Notes: generated from the sequence alone by a model not told the origin. A stretch of DNA of 64,000 bases from Hymenobacter sp. H14-R3 (GCF_030063445.1 NZ_JASITD010000001.1:356245-420244), one strand, 5' to 3'; numbered from the stretch's first letter, positions 33,460 through 42,735 are shown. Translations and numbers: made by a program.

Positions 33460-34290
33460 ATGTCACTGCTTCCATCTTTTTTAACCGATAGCCTCGATGA
33501 GGTTGTTTTTGAAAGCCGCAACCAGGCCTACGGGGCCTACCAGTTGCGCCACGACTACCAGCGCAACCTTACTTCGGCCGGGGGCCTCACGCTGGCCTTC
33601 TGCGCGGTGCTGGGGCTGGGTTGGGTGGCCGTGCAGCACTTTACTCCGGTGGCTGCGGCAATTGTTTCTAATCCTGTTTGCCTGATGCCGATAGATATTA
33701 CCCCACCAACAATTATCGAAAAGCCCAAGGTGGCGGTGCAGGCGCCACCCCGCGCCCGGGCCGCGGCTATGCACCCCGCCCCGGCCATCCCCACCCAAGT
33801 AACCAAAGTAGAATTGCCCCAGCCGCATCTCACACCCCCGCAGCCTACCGATGTAGTAGATGGCCCCACCGGCCCCGCCACGCCAGGGGCAACGGCACTG
33901 GGCGACCCTACCGCGCTACCCGGCGCAGTTGACAGCGACGGCCCGGGCACCGCTACCACTGCCCCGGCCTCGACCGAGCCCTTTGTATACGTGGAAAAGA
34001 TGCCGGAATTTGCGGGCGGGCAGGCGGCCTTGCTCAAGTACCTGCGCAGCCATTTGCACTACCCCGGCAAGGCGCTGGCCGAGGGCGTGGGTGGCCGCGT
34101 GTTTCTGACCTTCGTGGTAGGGGCCGATGGTGTAATTTCAGAGGTAACTATCCTCAAAGGCCTGGGCTACGGCCTCGATGAGGAGGCCCTGCGCGTAGTG
34201 CGCCAGATGCCCGCCTGGACGCCCGGCTACCAAAGCAAGCACGCCGTGCCAGTGCGCTTTACCCTGCCGATTACCTTTCAATACCAATAG
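33460..34290 (+). CDS. TonB energy transducer, second copy
   Basis: 276 aa. The same plan as the preceding TonB: a cytoplasmic motif DEVVFESRNQAYGAYQLR, one membrane span (LTLAFCAVLGLGWVAVQ), a Pro/Ala/Thr-rich linker without a long proline run, and a C-terminal TonB domain (YVEKMPEFAGGQAALLKYLR ... MPAWTPGYQSKHAVPVRFTL). It is a paralogue transcribed separately, since a terminator precedes it. Different linkers suggest different receptor partners or spans of periplasm. Confidence 0.9.
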   Translation: MSLLPSFLTDSLDEVVFESRNQAYGAYQLRHDYQRNLTSAGGLTLAFCAVLGLGWVAVQHFTPVAAAIVSNPVCLMPIDITPPTIIEKPKVAVQAPPRARAAAMHPAPAIPTQVTKVELPQPHLTPPQPTDVVDGPTGPATPGATALGDPTALPGAVDSDGPGTATTAPASTEPFVYVEKMPEFAGGQAALLKYLRSHLHYPGKALAEGVGGRVFLTFVVGADGVISEVTILKGLGYGLDEEALRVVRQMPAWTPGYQSKHAVPVRFTLPITFQYQ

Positions 34291-34349
34291 CCGCAAGTTA
34301 GCGTTGTAGGAAAGCCGGGTTTTATAGCCTTTTTTGCAGTCTGATAGCC

Positions 34350-34391
34350 AGCCCACGCCGGGCCCGAACAAATCGGGGCTCGGCGTGGGTT
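34350..34391 (+). terminator. hairpin after the second tonB (weak terminator)
   Basis: AGCCCACGCCG (34350-34360) pairs with CGGCGTGGGTT (34381-34391), with additional inner pairing CCCGA/TCGGGG. There is no T run on the plus strand, so it may attenuate and not end transcription, or stabilise a processed end. Confidence 0.45.
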
Positions 34392-34418
34392 ATCGGTATT
34401 CACCTCACTTCCTACTAC

Positions 34419-34679
34419 ATGCCTGCTCCCTCCACCAAAGACCGGCTGGGCTCCCCGCTATCGGTGCCGCGTTTATTTGCGCTTGTGCGGTCGGCGCTGC
34501 CCATTGGGCTCGGGGTTTTTCTTTGGATTACTCCCGCGCAGCCTGGCGCTCTGTTGCAGATTGGCCCAAACATGCGGCTCGCGCTGGCCGCCATCTTTGT
34601 TCTCTATGGAATTTTCCGCCTGGTGCGCACTTTCCGCACCCAGTTTCGCCAGCCCCCGCCCGATGACGACCTCAACTAA
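34419..34679 (+). CDS. small two-span membrane protein
   Basis: 86 aa, not recognised as a named family. Two hydrophobic spans (LFALVRSALPIGLGVFLWIT and MRLALAAIFVLYGIFRLV) with a short loop and an acidic end (PPPDDDLN). Its last 17 bases overlap the start of the PstS-like lipoprotein gene, so the two are co-translated and probably act together. Small proteins of this kind are often seen at this place in the TonB-PstS-TPR cluster of related bacteria; the role is unknown. Confidence 0.75.
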   Translation: MPAPSTKDRLGSPLSVPRLFALVRSALPIGLGVFLWITPAQPGALLQIGPNMRLALAAIFVLYGIFRLVRTFRTQFRQPPPDDDLN

Positions 34680-35682
34680 CCCCTCGCCCCAGCCCGGCCG
34701 CGCCGCGCTGGGGGCCCTGCTGCTGGCGGCCTGCCTGCTGCCGGGCTGCCACCCCGACCGCTCGGCTGGTACCAGCGAAGACTTTACGGACACGCCCACC
34801 AGCGGCCACGTGGGCATCAGCGTCGACGAAACGTTTGCGCCCGTGATGCAGTCGCAGGTCGATACGTTTCAGAAGCTTTACGTCGATGCTCACCTCAAGG
34901 TAGCGTACCAGCCCGAAGACAGCGTTTTTCTCGACCTGCTCAACGACAAGGTGAAAGTGGCCATTGCCGCCCGCATGCTGAACGCGGCCGAAGTCGTGGA
35001 GATGGACAAGCAGCAAATGGTACCCATCACCACCACCATCGGCATCGATGGCTTGGCCATCATTCTGCATCCTTCTAACCCCGACTCTTTGCTGACGCTG
35101 GCGCAGCTGCGCGGTATTTTTGGGGGCCAAACGGCCCAATGGAGCCAGGTAAGCGGCCAGAAGAAGCTGGGCAGCGTAAACGTAGTGTTTGATGCCAACC
35201 GCAGCAGCACCAGCCGCTTTATCAAGGACTCGCTGCTGATGGGGGCCGCCCTCAGCCCCAAGGCCTTCGCAGCAGAGTCTAACCCCAAGCTGCTCGACTA
35301 CGTGGCCACGCACCCCAACGCAGTGGGCGTGGTAGGCGTAAACTGGATTTCCGACTTCGACGACCCCACCGTGCGGGGCTTTCTGAAGCGCATTCGGGTG
35401 GCGGGCATTACGGCCAGGCCCAACCCCACCAAAGACGATTTTATTCAGCCCTACCAGGTATACCTAGCCCCTAAATCGGCGGAGTTGCTAAAGGCCCACC
35501 CTGAGTTGCAGAACTACCCGCTGCGCCGTAATATTTATGCCGTGAAGCGCGAGGCGCGCGCGGGTTTAGGCTCGGGTTTTGTATCCTTCATTGCTGGGCA
35601 AAAGGGCCAGCTCATCTTCCAGAAATCGGGGCTGATGCCGGCCAATATGCAGGCCCGCATCGTGACCACCAACAAGCGATAG
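34663..35682 (+). CDS. PstS-like substrate-binding lipoprotein
   Basis: 339 aa. Lipoprotein signal with lipobox LLPGC (C29) followed by a PBP-like domain of the phosphate-binding PstS family (ISVDETFAPVMQSQVDTF, VVFDANRSSTSRFIKDSLL, VGVVGVNWISDFDD). No pstC, pstA or pstB gene is nearby, and the gene sits in a TonB cluster, so it is unlikely to be an ordinary ABC phosphate-binding protein. It may capture phosphate or another anion in the periplasm for a TonB-coupled process; this is inference. The ATG at 34663 inside the previous gene is chosen because it opens the lipoprotein signal. Confidence 0.85.
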   Translation: MTTSTNPSPQPGRAALGALLLAACLLPGCHPDRSAGTSEDFTDTPTSGHVGISVDETFAPVMQSQVDTFQKLYVDAHLKVAYQPEDSVFLDLLNDKVKVAIAARMLNAAEVVEMDKQQMVPITTTIGIDGLAIILHPSNPDSLLTLAQLRGIFGGQTAQWSQVSGQKKLGSVNVVFDANRSSTSRFIKDSLLMGAALSPKAFAAESNPKLLDYVATHPNAVGVVGVNWISDFDDPTVRGFLKRIRVAGITARPNPTKDDFIQPYQVYLAPKSAELLKAHPELQNYPLRRNIYAVKREARAGLGSGFVSFIAGQKGQLIFQKSGLMPANMQARIVTTNKR

Positions 35683-35756
35683 GAACTACCTTGGCCTTAA
35701 TCGCGTAATAACGCCACACTCTCTTTCACCTAATCTTAACTTTTCCCTCCCTTCTT

Positions 35757-37385
35757 ATGCCTCTTAAGCCTTGGAAACCGCTGCTGCTGACCGCCCTCAC
35801 CGTAGGGGCCGGCGCTACGGCCGCCACCGCCCAGAATGTTGCTTCTGCCCAGAAAGCTATTGAGCTGGAGCGCTATAACGAAGCCCGCGGGCTGTTGCGG
35901 GGCGCTAGCTCGCCCGAAGCCAACTTTGAATTGGGCCGCCTCTATCAGATGCGCGAAATACCTGATTCAGCCGCCTACTACTTCAACCGGGCCGGGGGCG
36001 CTACGCCCGCCGGTATGGTAGCTGAGGGACGGGCCCTGCTCGCCAAAGGTAAAAATGCTGAAGCCGAAGCCAAGTTTGAGGCGGCCGCCAAAGCCACCAA
36101 AAATAAGGATACCAAGGTGCTGACTATGATTGCGCAGGCCTACGGCGAATCAGACGTAAAAGACATCACCAAGCCCCTCACCTACGTGAAGACGGCTGAA
36201 GCCTTGAGCAAGGGCAAGGATGACCCGACGCTGATGGTAGCCCGTGGTGACATCTACTTGCTCACCGACCAAGGTGGTGGCGAAGCTATGAGTAGCTTCG
36301 ACCGCGCTACGGCTGCCAATCCGCAGGATGCCGGAGCATTCTATAAAAAAGGGGTGCTCAACGTACGTAGCCGTAATGGTGCCGACGCAAAATCCAACCT
36401 TGATAAGGCCATCGCCATCAACCCGCAGTATGCCCCGGCCTACAAGGAGCTGGCAGAGATGTATTTTTCGAGCGGCCAGTACGAAAAGGCGGTAAGCACC
36501 TTCGAGCAGTACAAGGGCATGGCTGAGAAGTCGAGCACTACGGATGCCGAGTATGCTTCCTTCCTGTACTTGAGCAAAAAGTACCCCGAGTCGCTGGTAG
36601 AGGTGAACAAGGTTTTGGCCGTAGAGCCCAACAACTTCACTATGAACCGCTTGAAGGCGTTCAACCTATATGAAACCGGTGATTACCCCGGCTCATTGGC
36701 CGCAATGGACCAGTTTTTGAAAATTGCGCCCGCCGACAAGGTATTGTCCGAGGACAATGCTTATCGCAGCAAAATTCTCTTGAAAATGGGCAAGGGTGGC
36801 GATGCCGTCGACATCCTGCAGAAGTCGGTAGCTACCACTACCGACCCGGCCAAGAAGAATGAGGTGATGCACGACCTGTATACGGCCTATAACTCGCAGA
36901 AAGATTATCCTAACGCCATCAAGACGCTGAAGCAGATTGTGGCTACGCCTTACGGCGACCTGGCCGACCAGTTCCGCTTGGGTAGCGCGTATAGCAGCAC
37001 CAAGCAGTACGCGCAGGCCGACAGCGTGTACAATATCATCATTACGGCCAAGCCTACCTACGTACCGGCTTACCTGGCCCGTGCCGAAGCCAACTTCGGC
37101 CTCGACCCCGAATCGACTAAAGGCACAGCCAAGCCGTTTTATGAGAAGTATTTGGAGTTAGCCAGCGCCGACCCTACCAAGTACCGCGGTGGCATAATCG
37201 AAAGCAACAACTACCTCGGCTACTATAACCTGAAAAAGGGTGACAAGGCAGCCGCCACGCCTTACTACCAGAAGGTGTTGGAGCTTGACCCCACGAATGC
37301 CGATGCTACCAACGCGATGAAAATCATCAAAGGGGTACCACGCACTACTACGGTTAAGAAAACCACGACCGCTAAGAAGAAGTAA
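35757..37385 (+). CDS. secreted TPR-repeat protein with a basic tail
   Basis: 542 aa. Signal peptide MPLKPWKPLLLTALTVGAGA... cut near ATAQ; then about ten tetratricopeptide repeats across the mature chain (for example PQYAPAYKELAEMYFSSGQY, AVEPNNFTMNRLKAFNLYET, VLELDPTNADATNAM). It ends in a short Lys/Thr tail (VKKTTTAKKK). TPR arrays scaffold protein complexes, here in the periplasm. It follows the PstS-like gene by 74 bases and is the last gene before a strong terminator, so it is likely part of the same functional unit. Confidence 0.85.
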   Translation: MPLKPWKPLLLTALTVGAGATAATAQNVASAQKAIELERYNEARGLLRGASSPEANFELGRLYQMREIPDSAAYYFNRAGGATPAGMVAEGRALLAKGKNAEAEAKFEAAAKATKNKDTKVLTMIAQAYGESDVKDITKPLTYVKTAEALSKGKDDPTLMVARGDIYLLTDQGGGEAMSSFDRATAANPQDAGAFYKKGVLNVRSRNGADAKSNLDKAIAINPQYAPAYKELAEMYFSSGQYEKAVSTFEQYKGMAEKSSTTDAEYASFLYLSKKYPESLVEVNKVLAVEPNNFTMNRLKAFNLYETGDYPGSLAAMDQFLKIAPADKVLSEDNAYRSKILLKMGKGGDAVDILQKSVATTTDPAKKNEVMHDLYTAYNSQKDYPNAIKTLKQIVATPYGDLADQFRLGSAYSSTKQYAQADSVYNIIITAKPTYVPAYLARAEANFGLDPESTKGTAKPFYEKYLELASADPTKYRGGIIESNNYLGYYNLKKGDKAAATPYYQKVLELDPTNADATNAMKIIKGVPRTTTVKKTTTAKKK

Positions 37386-37404
37386 CGCCTAACGGCCAAT
37401 AGTG

Positions 37405-37440
37405 AAAAGCCCCGACGCTGCTACAACGTCGGGGCTTTTT
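37405..37440. terminator. bidirectional terminator between the TPR gene and rluD
   Basis: AAAAGCCCCGACG and CGTCGGGGCTTTT pair perfectly around a 10-base loop, with T runs on both strands. It lies between convergent genes. Confidence 0.93.
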
Positions 37441-37443
37441 GCG

Positions 37444-38544
37444 TTACTGGGCGGCTGCCCAGGTTTCCCACTTGGCCAGCACGGCGGCAAAGTCGGCGGG
37501 TAGCTCCATCTCGAAGCTCAGGTGCTCGCCGGTAGTGGGGTGCACAAAGCCCAGCGAGCGGGCGTGCAGCGCCTGCCGGGGCAGCAGGGCAAAGCAGTTC
37601 TCCACAAAAGACTTGTAGCTACCAATAGACTGCCCTACCCGGATGCGACTGCCGCCATACACGGCATCGTTAAACAGCGGGTGGCCAATGTGTTGCATGT
37701 GCGCCCTTATCTGGTGCGTACGGCCGGTTTCGAGGCGGCACTCCAGCAGCGTGACGGGGCCGAAGCGCTGCAACACGCGGTAGTGCGTGATGGCGTGCTT
37801 ACCCTGCGAGCCATCGGGGTACACGGCCTGCACCTTACGGTCGCGCAGGCTACGGCCGATGTGGCCAGTTATGGTCCCCTCATCTTCCTCAAACTTGCCC
37901 CAGACCAAGGCCAAGTACGCGCGCTCAATGGTGTGGTGGAAAAACTGCTGCGAGAGGTGCGTCATGGCCCACTCCGTTTTGCCCACAATCAGCAGACCCG
38001 ACGTGTCTTTGTCGATGCGGTGCACCAGGCCGGGGCGTACTTCACCGTTGCGGCCCGTGGGCAGGTTGGCGAGGTGGTAAGCAAGGCCGTTCACCAGTGT
38101 GCCCTCCCAGTGACCATAGGCGGGGTGCACCACTAGGCCCGGGGGCTTGTTTACCAGCAGCACATCGTCATCCTCGTAGCGGATATCCAGAGGCATTTCC
38201 TGCGGTATAACCTTGCCAATACGCGGCGGCTCCGAAAGAACGATGGTAATAACATCGGCCGGCCGCACCTGGTAGCTGGACTTGCTTGCGCGGCCGTTCA
38301 CCTGCACCGCTTCGGCCCGAATGGCATCCTGAATTTTGGTGCGCGACGCGTTGGCTAGGCGGTTGAGCAGGTACTTGTCGAGGCGCATCGGCTCCTGCTT
38401 GCGGTCGCCCACAAAGCGGTGGTGCTCATATAGCTCATCACCTTCCCCCTCCTCGTCCTCTCCGTCAGTCGGTAGCAGGTCGGCGTTTATTTCGATGGGG
38501 TCAAGCTCGGCAGGGTCGAGGTCAGCAGCGGGCGGTACTTGCAT
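37444..38544 (-). CDS. rluD: RluA-family 23S rRNA pseudouridine synthase
   Basis: 366 aa. An acidic N-terminal tail (about 1-45), an S4 RNA-binding domain (MRLDKYLLNRLANASRTKIQ), then the catalytic domain with the active-site aspartate in HRIDKDTSGLLIVGKT and the family motifs GLVVHPAYG and GRTHQIRAHM. The fit to RluD (pseudouridines in the 23S helix 69 loop) rests on the S4-plus-RluA layout; RluC or a more general RluA member is possible. Confidence 0.88.
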   Translation of the reverse strand: MQVPPAADLDPAELDPIEINADLLPTDGEDEEGEGDELYEHHRFVGDRKQEPMRLDKYLLNRLANASRTKIQDAIRAEAVQVNGRASKSSYQVRPADVITIVLSEPPRIGKVIPQEMPLDIRYEDDDVLLVNKPPGLVVHPAYGHWEGTLVNGLAYHLANLPTGRNGEVRPGLVHRIDKDTSGLLIVGKTEWAMTHLSQQFFHHTIERAYLALVWGKFEEDEGTITGHIGRSLRDRKVQAVYPDGSQGKHAITHYRVLQRFGPVTLLECRLETGRTHQIRAHMQHIGHPLFNDAVYGGSRIRVGQSIGSYKSFVENCFALLPRQALHARSLGFVHPTTGEHLSFEMELPADFAAVLAKWETWAAAQ

Positions 38545-38574
38545 AAGTAGCTATTCTATAAGAAGATAGGCACG

Positions 38575-38606
38575 AAAAAAGCCGGAGCCACAGGCTCCGG
38601 CTTTTT
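38575..38606 (-). terminator. terminator after the OmpH genes
   Basis: GCCGGAGCC and GGCTCCGGC pair perfectly around ACA, flanked by A and T runs on both sides. On the minus strand it ends the ompH transcript 20 bases after the stop; the T run on the other strand makes it potentially bidirectional. Confidence 0.9.
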
Positions 38607-38626
38607 GGCCACTAAGTGGCAGAGCG

Positions 38627-39259
38627 TTATTTATTCTTGGTCTTCGTTTTGCCAGCGGGAGCGGGCGGCACCATAGGAGCCTGGGTTTTAGGAGCCTGCG
38701 TGGTAGGTGCCGGAGCAGCCGCAGTAGGCGTAATGCCCATTTTCTTCAGGATAATGTCCGAGATGTCGCCGTCCTTGGGGCCGTGCAACAGGATGGGGTT
38801 GCTGCCCGAGTCTGAGTTCAGCACATAGGTATAGCCGTTTTCGGTAGCCACGGCATCAATGTTCTTCTGAATCTTATCAAGCACTGGGCGCAACAGCGTC
38901 TGCTGCTTCTGTTGCATCGACTGCTGGGCCGTCTGCTGAAATTCCTGCAGGCCCTGCTGCATGGTTTGCAGTTCCTTTTCCGTATCGGCTTTCACTACGG
39001 GCGTCATCGCCGCGCCACCTTTCTGGTACGCATCGAGCTTGGTTTGAAAAGCCGCTTGCTTGCTTTTCAGCTGCGCTTCGAGCTGAGTACCATAGGTTTT
39101 CAGGTCCGACTCAATCTGCTTGCTCTCGGGCATTTGGCTCAGAACGTACTCTACGCTGGTGAAGCCGATTTTGAGCGGGGCCTGCGCCTGGGCGCTGGAA
39201 GCGAAGAAAGAACCGGCAACGAGTAGTGCGGTGGCGAAGGTCAGGTGAAGTTTTTTCAC
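38627..39259 (-). CDS. OmpH/Skp-family periplasmic chaperone, first copy
   Basis: 210 aa from a GTG start at 39259 (VKKLHLTFATALLVAGSFFA...AQAQ signal peptide). Upstream in-frame residues are basic, Pro-rich and not homologous, so the GTG is chosen. After KIGFTSVEYVLSQMPESKQI comes the long coiled-coil of Skp (QLEAQLKSKQAAFQTKLDAY ... QQSMQQKQQTLLRPVLDKIQ), then a Pro/Ala-rich tail. Skp holds unfolded outer-membrane proteins for the Bam machinery. It follows a paralogue and bamA on the same strand. Confidence 0.9.
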   Translation of the reverse strand: MKKLHLTFATALLVAGSFFASSAQAQAPLKIGFTSVEYVLSQMPESKQIESDLKTYGTQLEAQLKSKQAAFQTKLDAYQKGGAAMTPVVKADTEKELQTMQQGLQEFQQTAQQSMQQKQQTLLRPVLDKIQKNIDAVATENGYTYVLNSDSGSNPILLHGPKDGDISDIILKKMGITPTAAAPAPTTQAPKTQAPMVPPAPAGKTKTKNK

Positions 39260-39317
39260 GCGGTTTACGAAGAAGGTCAAGGGTCTTAAAAAAAATCTGG
39301 TTGCAAAGTTAAGGCAG

Positions 39318-40040
39318 TTAGGGCTTTTCGCCCGCAACAGCCTTTGTGGCCTTGGCGCCCTTAGTAGGGCGGGCCTTGGTAGCGCCAGCGGCTTCGGTAG
39401 TGCTGGCCGGGTCGGGCGTGCCCGAATCCGACTCGAAGGCCGGGTCGGCACTGGCCGTGGGCGTCTTGGGAGGCTTCACCGTTTTTACGGGGCCTTTAGG
39501 GCCGGGCTGGTTGCGGGTAGGCGAGCCCAGACCCAGCTCCTCCAGCACAAATTCGGTGTAATCGTGCGTGGGGTTGGCGTAGAGCATGGTCAGGTCGCCG
39601 TTACGGTCAAACATAAAGTCCAGCTTCCGCGCCTTCACCACTTTCTCTACGGCGTCAAATATCTTGTCCTGGGCAGGCTTATTTAATTCGACGCGTTTCT
39701 TAAACAGCTGGCCTTCGTAGCCAAACTGTTTGGATTCGTACGCTTTAATATCCTGCTCTTTTTTCAGAATCTCATCCTGGCGTTTCTTTTTCATCGCCTC
39801 CGTCAGCACCACTTCTTCGGCCTGGTAGGTGCGGTAAAGCTTATCAAGGTCCTTCTTCTGAACTTCAATCTCCTTCTGCCAGGTTTCGGTCAACTTTGCC
39901 AGTTCCGTTTGAGCCTGCGCGTATTCCGGCATCTTGCCCATAATAAACTCGGTGTCGATATAGCCGAATTTCTGGCCCCAAGCCGGAGCGCAGGCCAAAA
40001 GCAGCGCCAGCGCCAGCAGGGAACGCGCAATGTGGGTCAT
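39318..40040 (-). CDS. OmpH/Skp-family periplasmic chaperone, second copy
   Basis: 240 aa. Signal peptide MTHIARSLLALALLLACAPAWG; the family opening KFGYIDTEFIMGKMPEYAQA; a coiled-coil (EKEQDIKAYESKQ-like, about 60-130); then a 75-residue Pro/Thr/Ala-rich, basic tail that is longer than in typical Skp. Paralogue of the next gene, 58 bases apart. The differing tails suggest different clients or cell-wall contacts. Confidence 0.9.
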   Translation of the reverse strand: MTHIARSLLALALLLACAPAWGQKFGYIDTEFIMGKMPEYAQAQTELAKLTETWQKEIEVQKKDLDKLYRTYQAEEVVLTEAMKKKRQDEILKKEQDIKAYESKQFGYEGQLFKKRVELNKPAQDKIFDAVEKVVKARKLDFMFDRNGDLTMLYANPTHDYTEFVLEELGLGSPTRNQPGPKGPVKTVKPPKTPTASADPAFESDSGTPDPASTTEAAGATKARPTKGAKATKAVAGEKP

Positions 40041-40173
40041 GGGCAGGAAAAGGGAGAAAGCAGCCCGAAATCAGCTTCGGCAGCGTAGTAGCAACGAACG
40101 GGCCAAACGGTTTAGTCTATTCGTTAGCTGAAGGGTAGCACCGCTGGCTTCTCAACCAACTAGGTAAACCAAC

Positions 40174-40197
40174 AAAAAGGGCTAAAACGTTCAGCCC
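40174..40197 (-). terminator. hairpin after bamA
   Basis: On the minus strand GGGCT (40197-40193) pairs with AGCCC (40183-40179) and is followed by a T run (40178-40174). It lies just after the bamA stop and would reduce read-through to the ompH genes. Confidence 0.7.
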
Positions 40198-40206
40198 CGC
40201 AGCTAG

Positions 40207-42720
40207 CTAGCGAATCTGCTGGCCAATGATGAAGTGGAAGTGATTGAAGTCCTGCGGCGTATTGGTGTTGAGCGGTGGCGTTACCGTATCAAACGCCCGG
40301 CCATAGTCGAAGCCCAGCAAGCCGAAGGCCGACATGAAAATTCGGGCCCCGAAGCCTGCCGAGCGGTACAGCTTGTAAGGGTTGTACTGGCTGTAGATAT
40401 CGGCCGCGTTGCCGGCCTCGGCAAAGCCCAAGATATAAACCGTTGCGGCGGGGTTAAGGCTCACAGGGTAGCGCAACTCGGCCACGTACTTGTTGTAGGC
40501 TACGCCGCCGCTCTTGCCTGTTTGGGCCGTCGGAATGGCGTAGGCACCGTTGGGGTCGTCGTAGCCGCGCAGACCAATGTAGTCGGTGCCCACCAGGAAC
40601 GAGCCACCGCCGCCGTAGCCCAGGCCCGCACCACCCATTTTGAAACGCTCGAAAGGCCCTGGCTCTCGGTCTTTAGTATAAGTACCGATATAGCCAAAGT
40701 GCGCCCGCGTGTTTAGCACCAGCTTACCTACGATGGGCGTAAACCACGAGGCGTCAAACATCCACTTGTGAAACTCCACCCACTCGTAGGTATTCGGGTG
40801 CGCGCCCGGAAACGCCGAGTAAGGCGGCGTGAGGTTCACACTCAAGCTGAGCGACGAGCCGCGCCGCGTGTAGGTCGGGTTGTCAATACTATTGCGTGAG
40901 AGCGTAGTATTGAACGTGATGTTGTTGGCCCGGCCGGTGGTAAAGTCAGCAAAAATGGCGTAGTTCTGCAACTGGTACTGACTGAACGAGAGCGAGTTGC
41001 TGAGCGAGAAATAGTCATCTGGCACGCGCAGCTGGCGGCCCAGGCCAATAGTGGCGCTGTTTACCTTAATGAATTGACCAGTCGTGGCGTCGAAATTGGT
41101 ACCCAGGCGCGAAATGCTTCGGTTTAGGCTGAAAGACAGCGACTGCGGCTTGCGTCCGCCCAGCCACGGCTCGGTAAAGCTGAACGAATACGCCTGGTAC
41201 TGGAAACCGTTGGCCTGCACGTTGAGGGCCACGCGCTGGCCATCGCCGGCCGGTACCGGTGTCCAGTTGTGGAAATCGCCCGCCTTGCGCAGCGAGAAGT
41301 TGTTGAACACTAGGCCTACCGTACCGATAAAGCCTGCGTAGCCGCCCCAGCCGCCCGAAAGCGTAATCTGGTCCGACGGCTTCTCTACCACCGTGTAGTT
41401 GATATCTACGGTACCATCGGCCTGGTTGGGCACGGGGTTGATACCAATTTTTTCGGGGTCGAAGTAGCCCAGCGTGGCAATCTCGCGCTGCGAGCGAATG
41501 AGCAGTTCGCGGTTGAACTTGTCGCCCGGCAACGTGCGCAGCGTGCGGCGCAGCACATGGTCCGAAGTCTTGGTGTTGCCGGAAATATTGATGTCCTTCA
41601 CCCGGGCTTGTACGCCCTCCGTGATGCGCATTTCAATATCAATGGAGTCACCCTCCACCTTGGTTTCCACCGGGTCGAGCTGGAAGAACAGGTAGCCGTC
41701 GTTCATGTAGAGCGACTCTACATCCTGCCCTGTGGGGTTGTAGTGCAGGCGCTTGTCGAGGCTTTCCTTGCTATAAGCAGCGCCTCGTTTTACGCCCAGC
41801 ACCGACGACAGCGTTTTGCTGTCGTAGAGGTAGTTGCCGGCCCAGGTGATATTGCGGAAGTAGTACTTACGCCCCTCATTCACCTTTAGCTTGACAATCA
41901 GCCCTTTCTCGTCCCGCTCAATGGTATCGGATACGACTACCGCATCGCGGTAGCCCTGGTCATTATAGAAGTCAACCAGCTTCTTCTTATCGTCTTCAAA
42001 GTCAGACCGCTGAAACTTACCTGGAGTCAGAATTTTATAAGACTTGCGGGCCTTGGTCTTCTTAAATTGCTTGGCCAGCTTGGCATCCTTAAACGCCTCG
42101 TTGCCCTCAAACTCAATGTCGTGAATGCGGACCTTCTGGCCCTTATCCACGTCTATTTTCAGGGCCACGCTGTTGGAAAGCGCTGAGTCGGCCACCTGGC
42201 GGATAACCACCTTGGTATCGAGGAAACCCTTGTTAGTGTAAAACTTACGCACTTGCGTTCGGGTATTCGACAGCAACGCGTCGGTTACCACCTTGCCCCG
42301 GATGAGCTTAATTTTCTTCTCAATCTCCTCGCCCTGCCCTTTGCTGATACCCTCAAAAGAGAACTTGGAGAGGCGCGGCCGCTCCCGCACGTTAAAATCC
42401 AGGAAAATCTTATTCCCTTCGGTGCGCGCAATGCTCACCGAAATATCGGCCAGGATACCCTGCGCCCATATTTTGCGAATGGCCTTGCCCAAATCATCAC
42501 CCGGCACGTTCACCATGTCGCCAATACGCAAACCCGAAAGACCAATCAGCGTATTAGGGTCCAGGTAACGGGCACCGCTTACGGTGATGCCGCCTAGCTC
42601 GTATTTACGCGACTCTTCGGCCGTAGGAGTCGCCTCCTGCGCAAGCGCTGGCACGGCAAGTAGCGTACCGCCTGCCAATAACACCCCAAATAAGCCACTA
42701 CGTAAGTTAGTACGCATCAT
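40207..42720 (-). CDS. bamA: outer membrane protein assembly factor BamA
   Basis: 837 aa, usual BamA length. Signal peptide MRTNLRSGLFGVLLAGGTLLAVPALAQ; five POTRA domains (for example GLSGLRIGDMVNVPGDDL, TRTQVRKFYTNKGFLDTKV); then the Omp85 barrel with QITLSGGWGG, the loop-6 type VGTDYIGLRGYDDP and the final strand FHFIIGQQIR. It inserts barrel proteins into the outer membrane. It follows uppS by 15 bases, so they are co-transcribed. A second, one-POTRA relative lies at 46397-47956. Confidence 0.95.
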   Translation of the reverse strand: MMRTNLRSGLFGVLLAGGTLLAVPALAQEATPTAEESRKYELGGITVSGARYLDPNTLIGLSGLRIGDMVNVPGDDLGKAIRKIWAQGILADISVSIARTEGNKIFLDFNVRERPRLSKFSFEGISKGQGEEIEKKIKLIRGKVVTDALLSNTRTQVRKFYTNKGFLDTKVVIRQVADSALSNSVALKIDVDKGQKVRIHDIEFEGNEAFKDAKLAKQFKKTKARKSYKILTPGKFQRSDFEDDKKKLVDFYNDQGYRDAVVVSDTIERDEKGLIVKLKVNEGRKYYFRNITWAGNYLYDSKTLSSVLGVKRGAAYSKESLDKRLHYNPTGQDVESLYMNDGYLFFQLDPVETKVEGDSIDIEMRITEGVQARVKDINISGNTKTSDHVLRRTLRTLPGDKFNRELLIRSQREIATLGYFDPEKIGINPVPNQADGTVDINYTVVEKPSDQITLSGGWGGYAGFIGTVGLVFNNFSLRKAGDFHNWTPVPAGDGQRVALNVQANGFQYQAYSFSFTEPWLGGRKPQSLSFSLNRSISRLGTNFDATTGQFIKVNSATIGLGRQLRVPDDYFSLSNSLSFSQYQLQNYAIFADFTTGRANNITFNTTLSRNSIDNPTYTRRGSSLSLSVNLTPPYSAFPGAHPNTYEWVEFHKWMFDASWFTPIVGKLVLNTRAHFGYIGTYTKDREPGPFERFKMGGAGLGYGGGGSFLVGTDYIGLRGYDDPNGAYAIPTAQTGKSGGVAYNKYVAELRYPVSLNPAATVYILGFAEAGNAADIYSQYNPYKLYRSAGFGARIFMSAFGLLGFDYGRAFDTVTPPLNTNTPQDFNHFHFIIGQQIR

Positions 42721-42735
42721 TCTGCTAAGTAAAAA

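Noticed and set aside
34663..35682. PstSCAB phosphate ABC transporter operon
   Set aside because: Only the binding-protein-like gene is present; neighbours are TonB-cluster genes.
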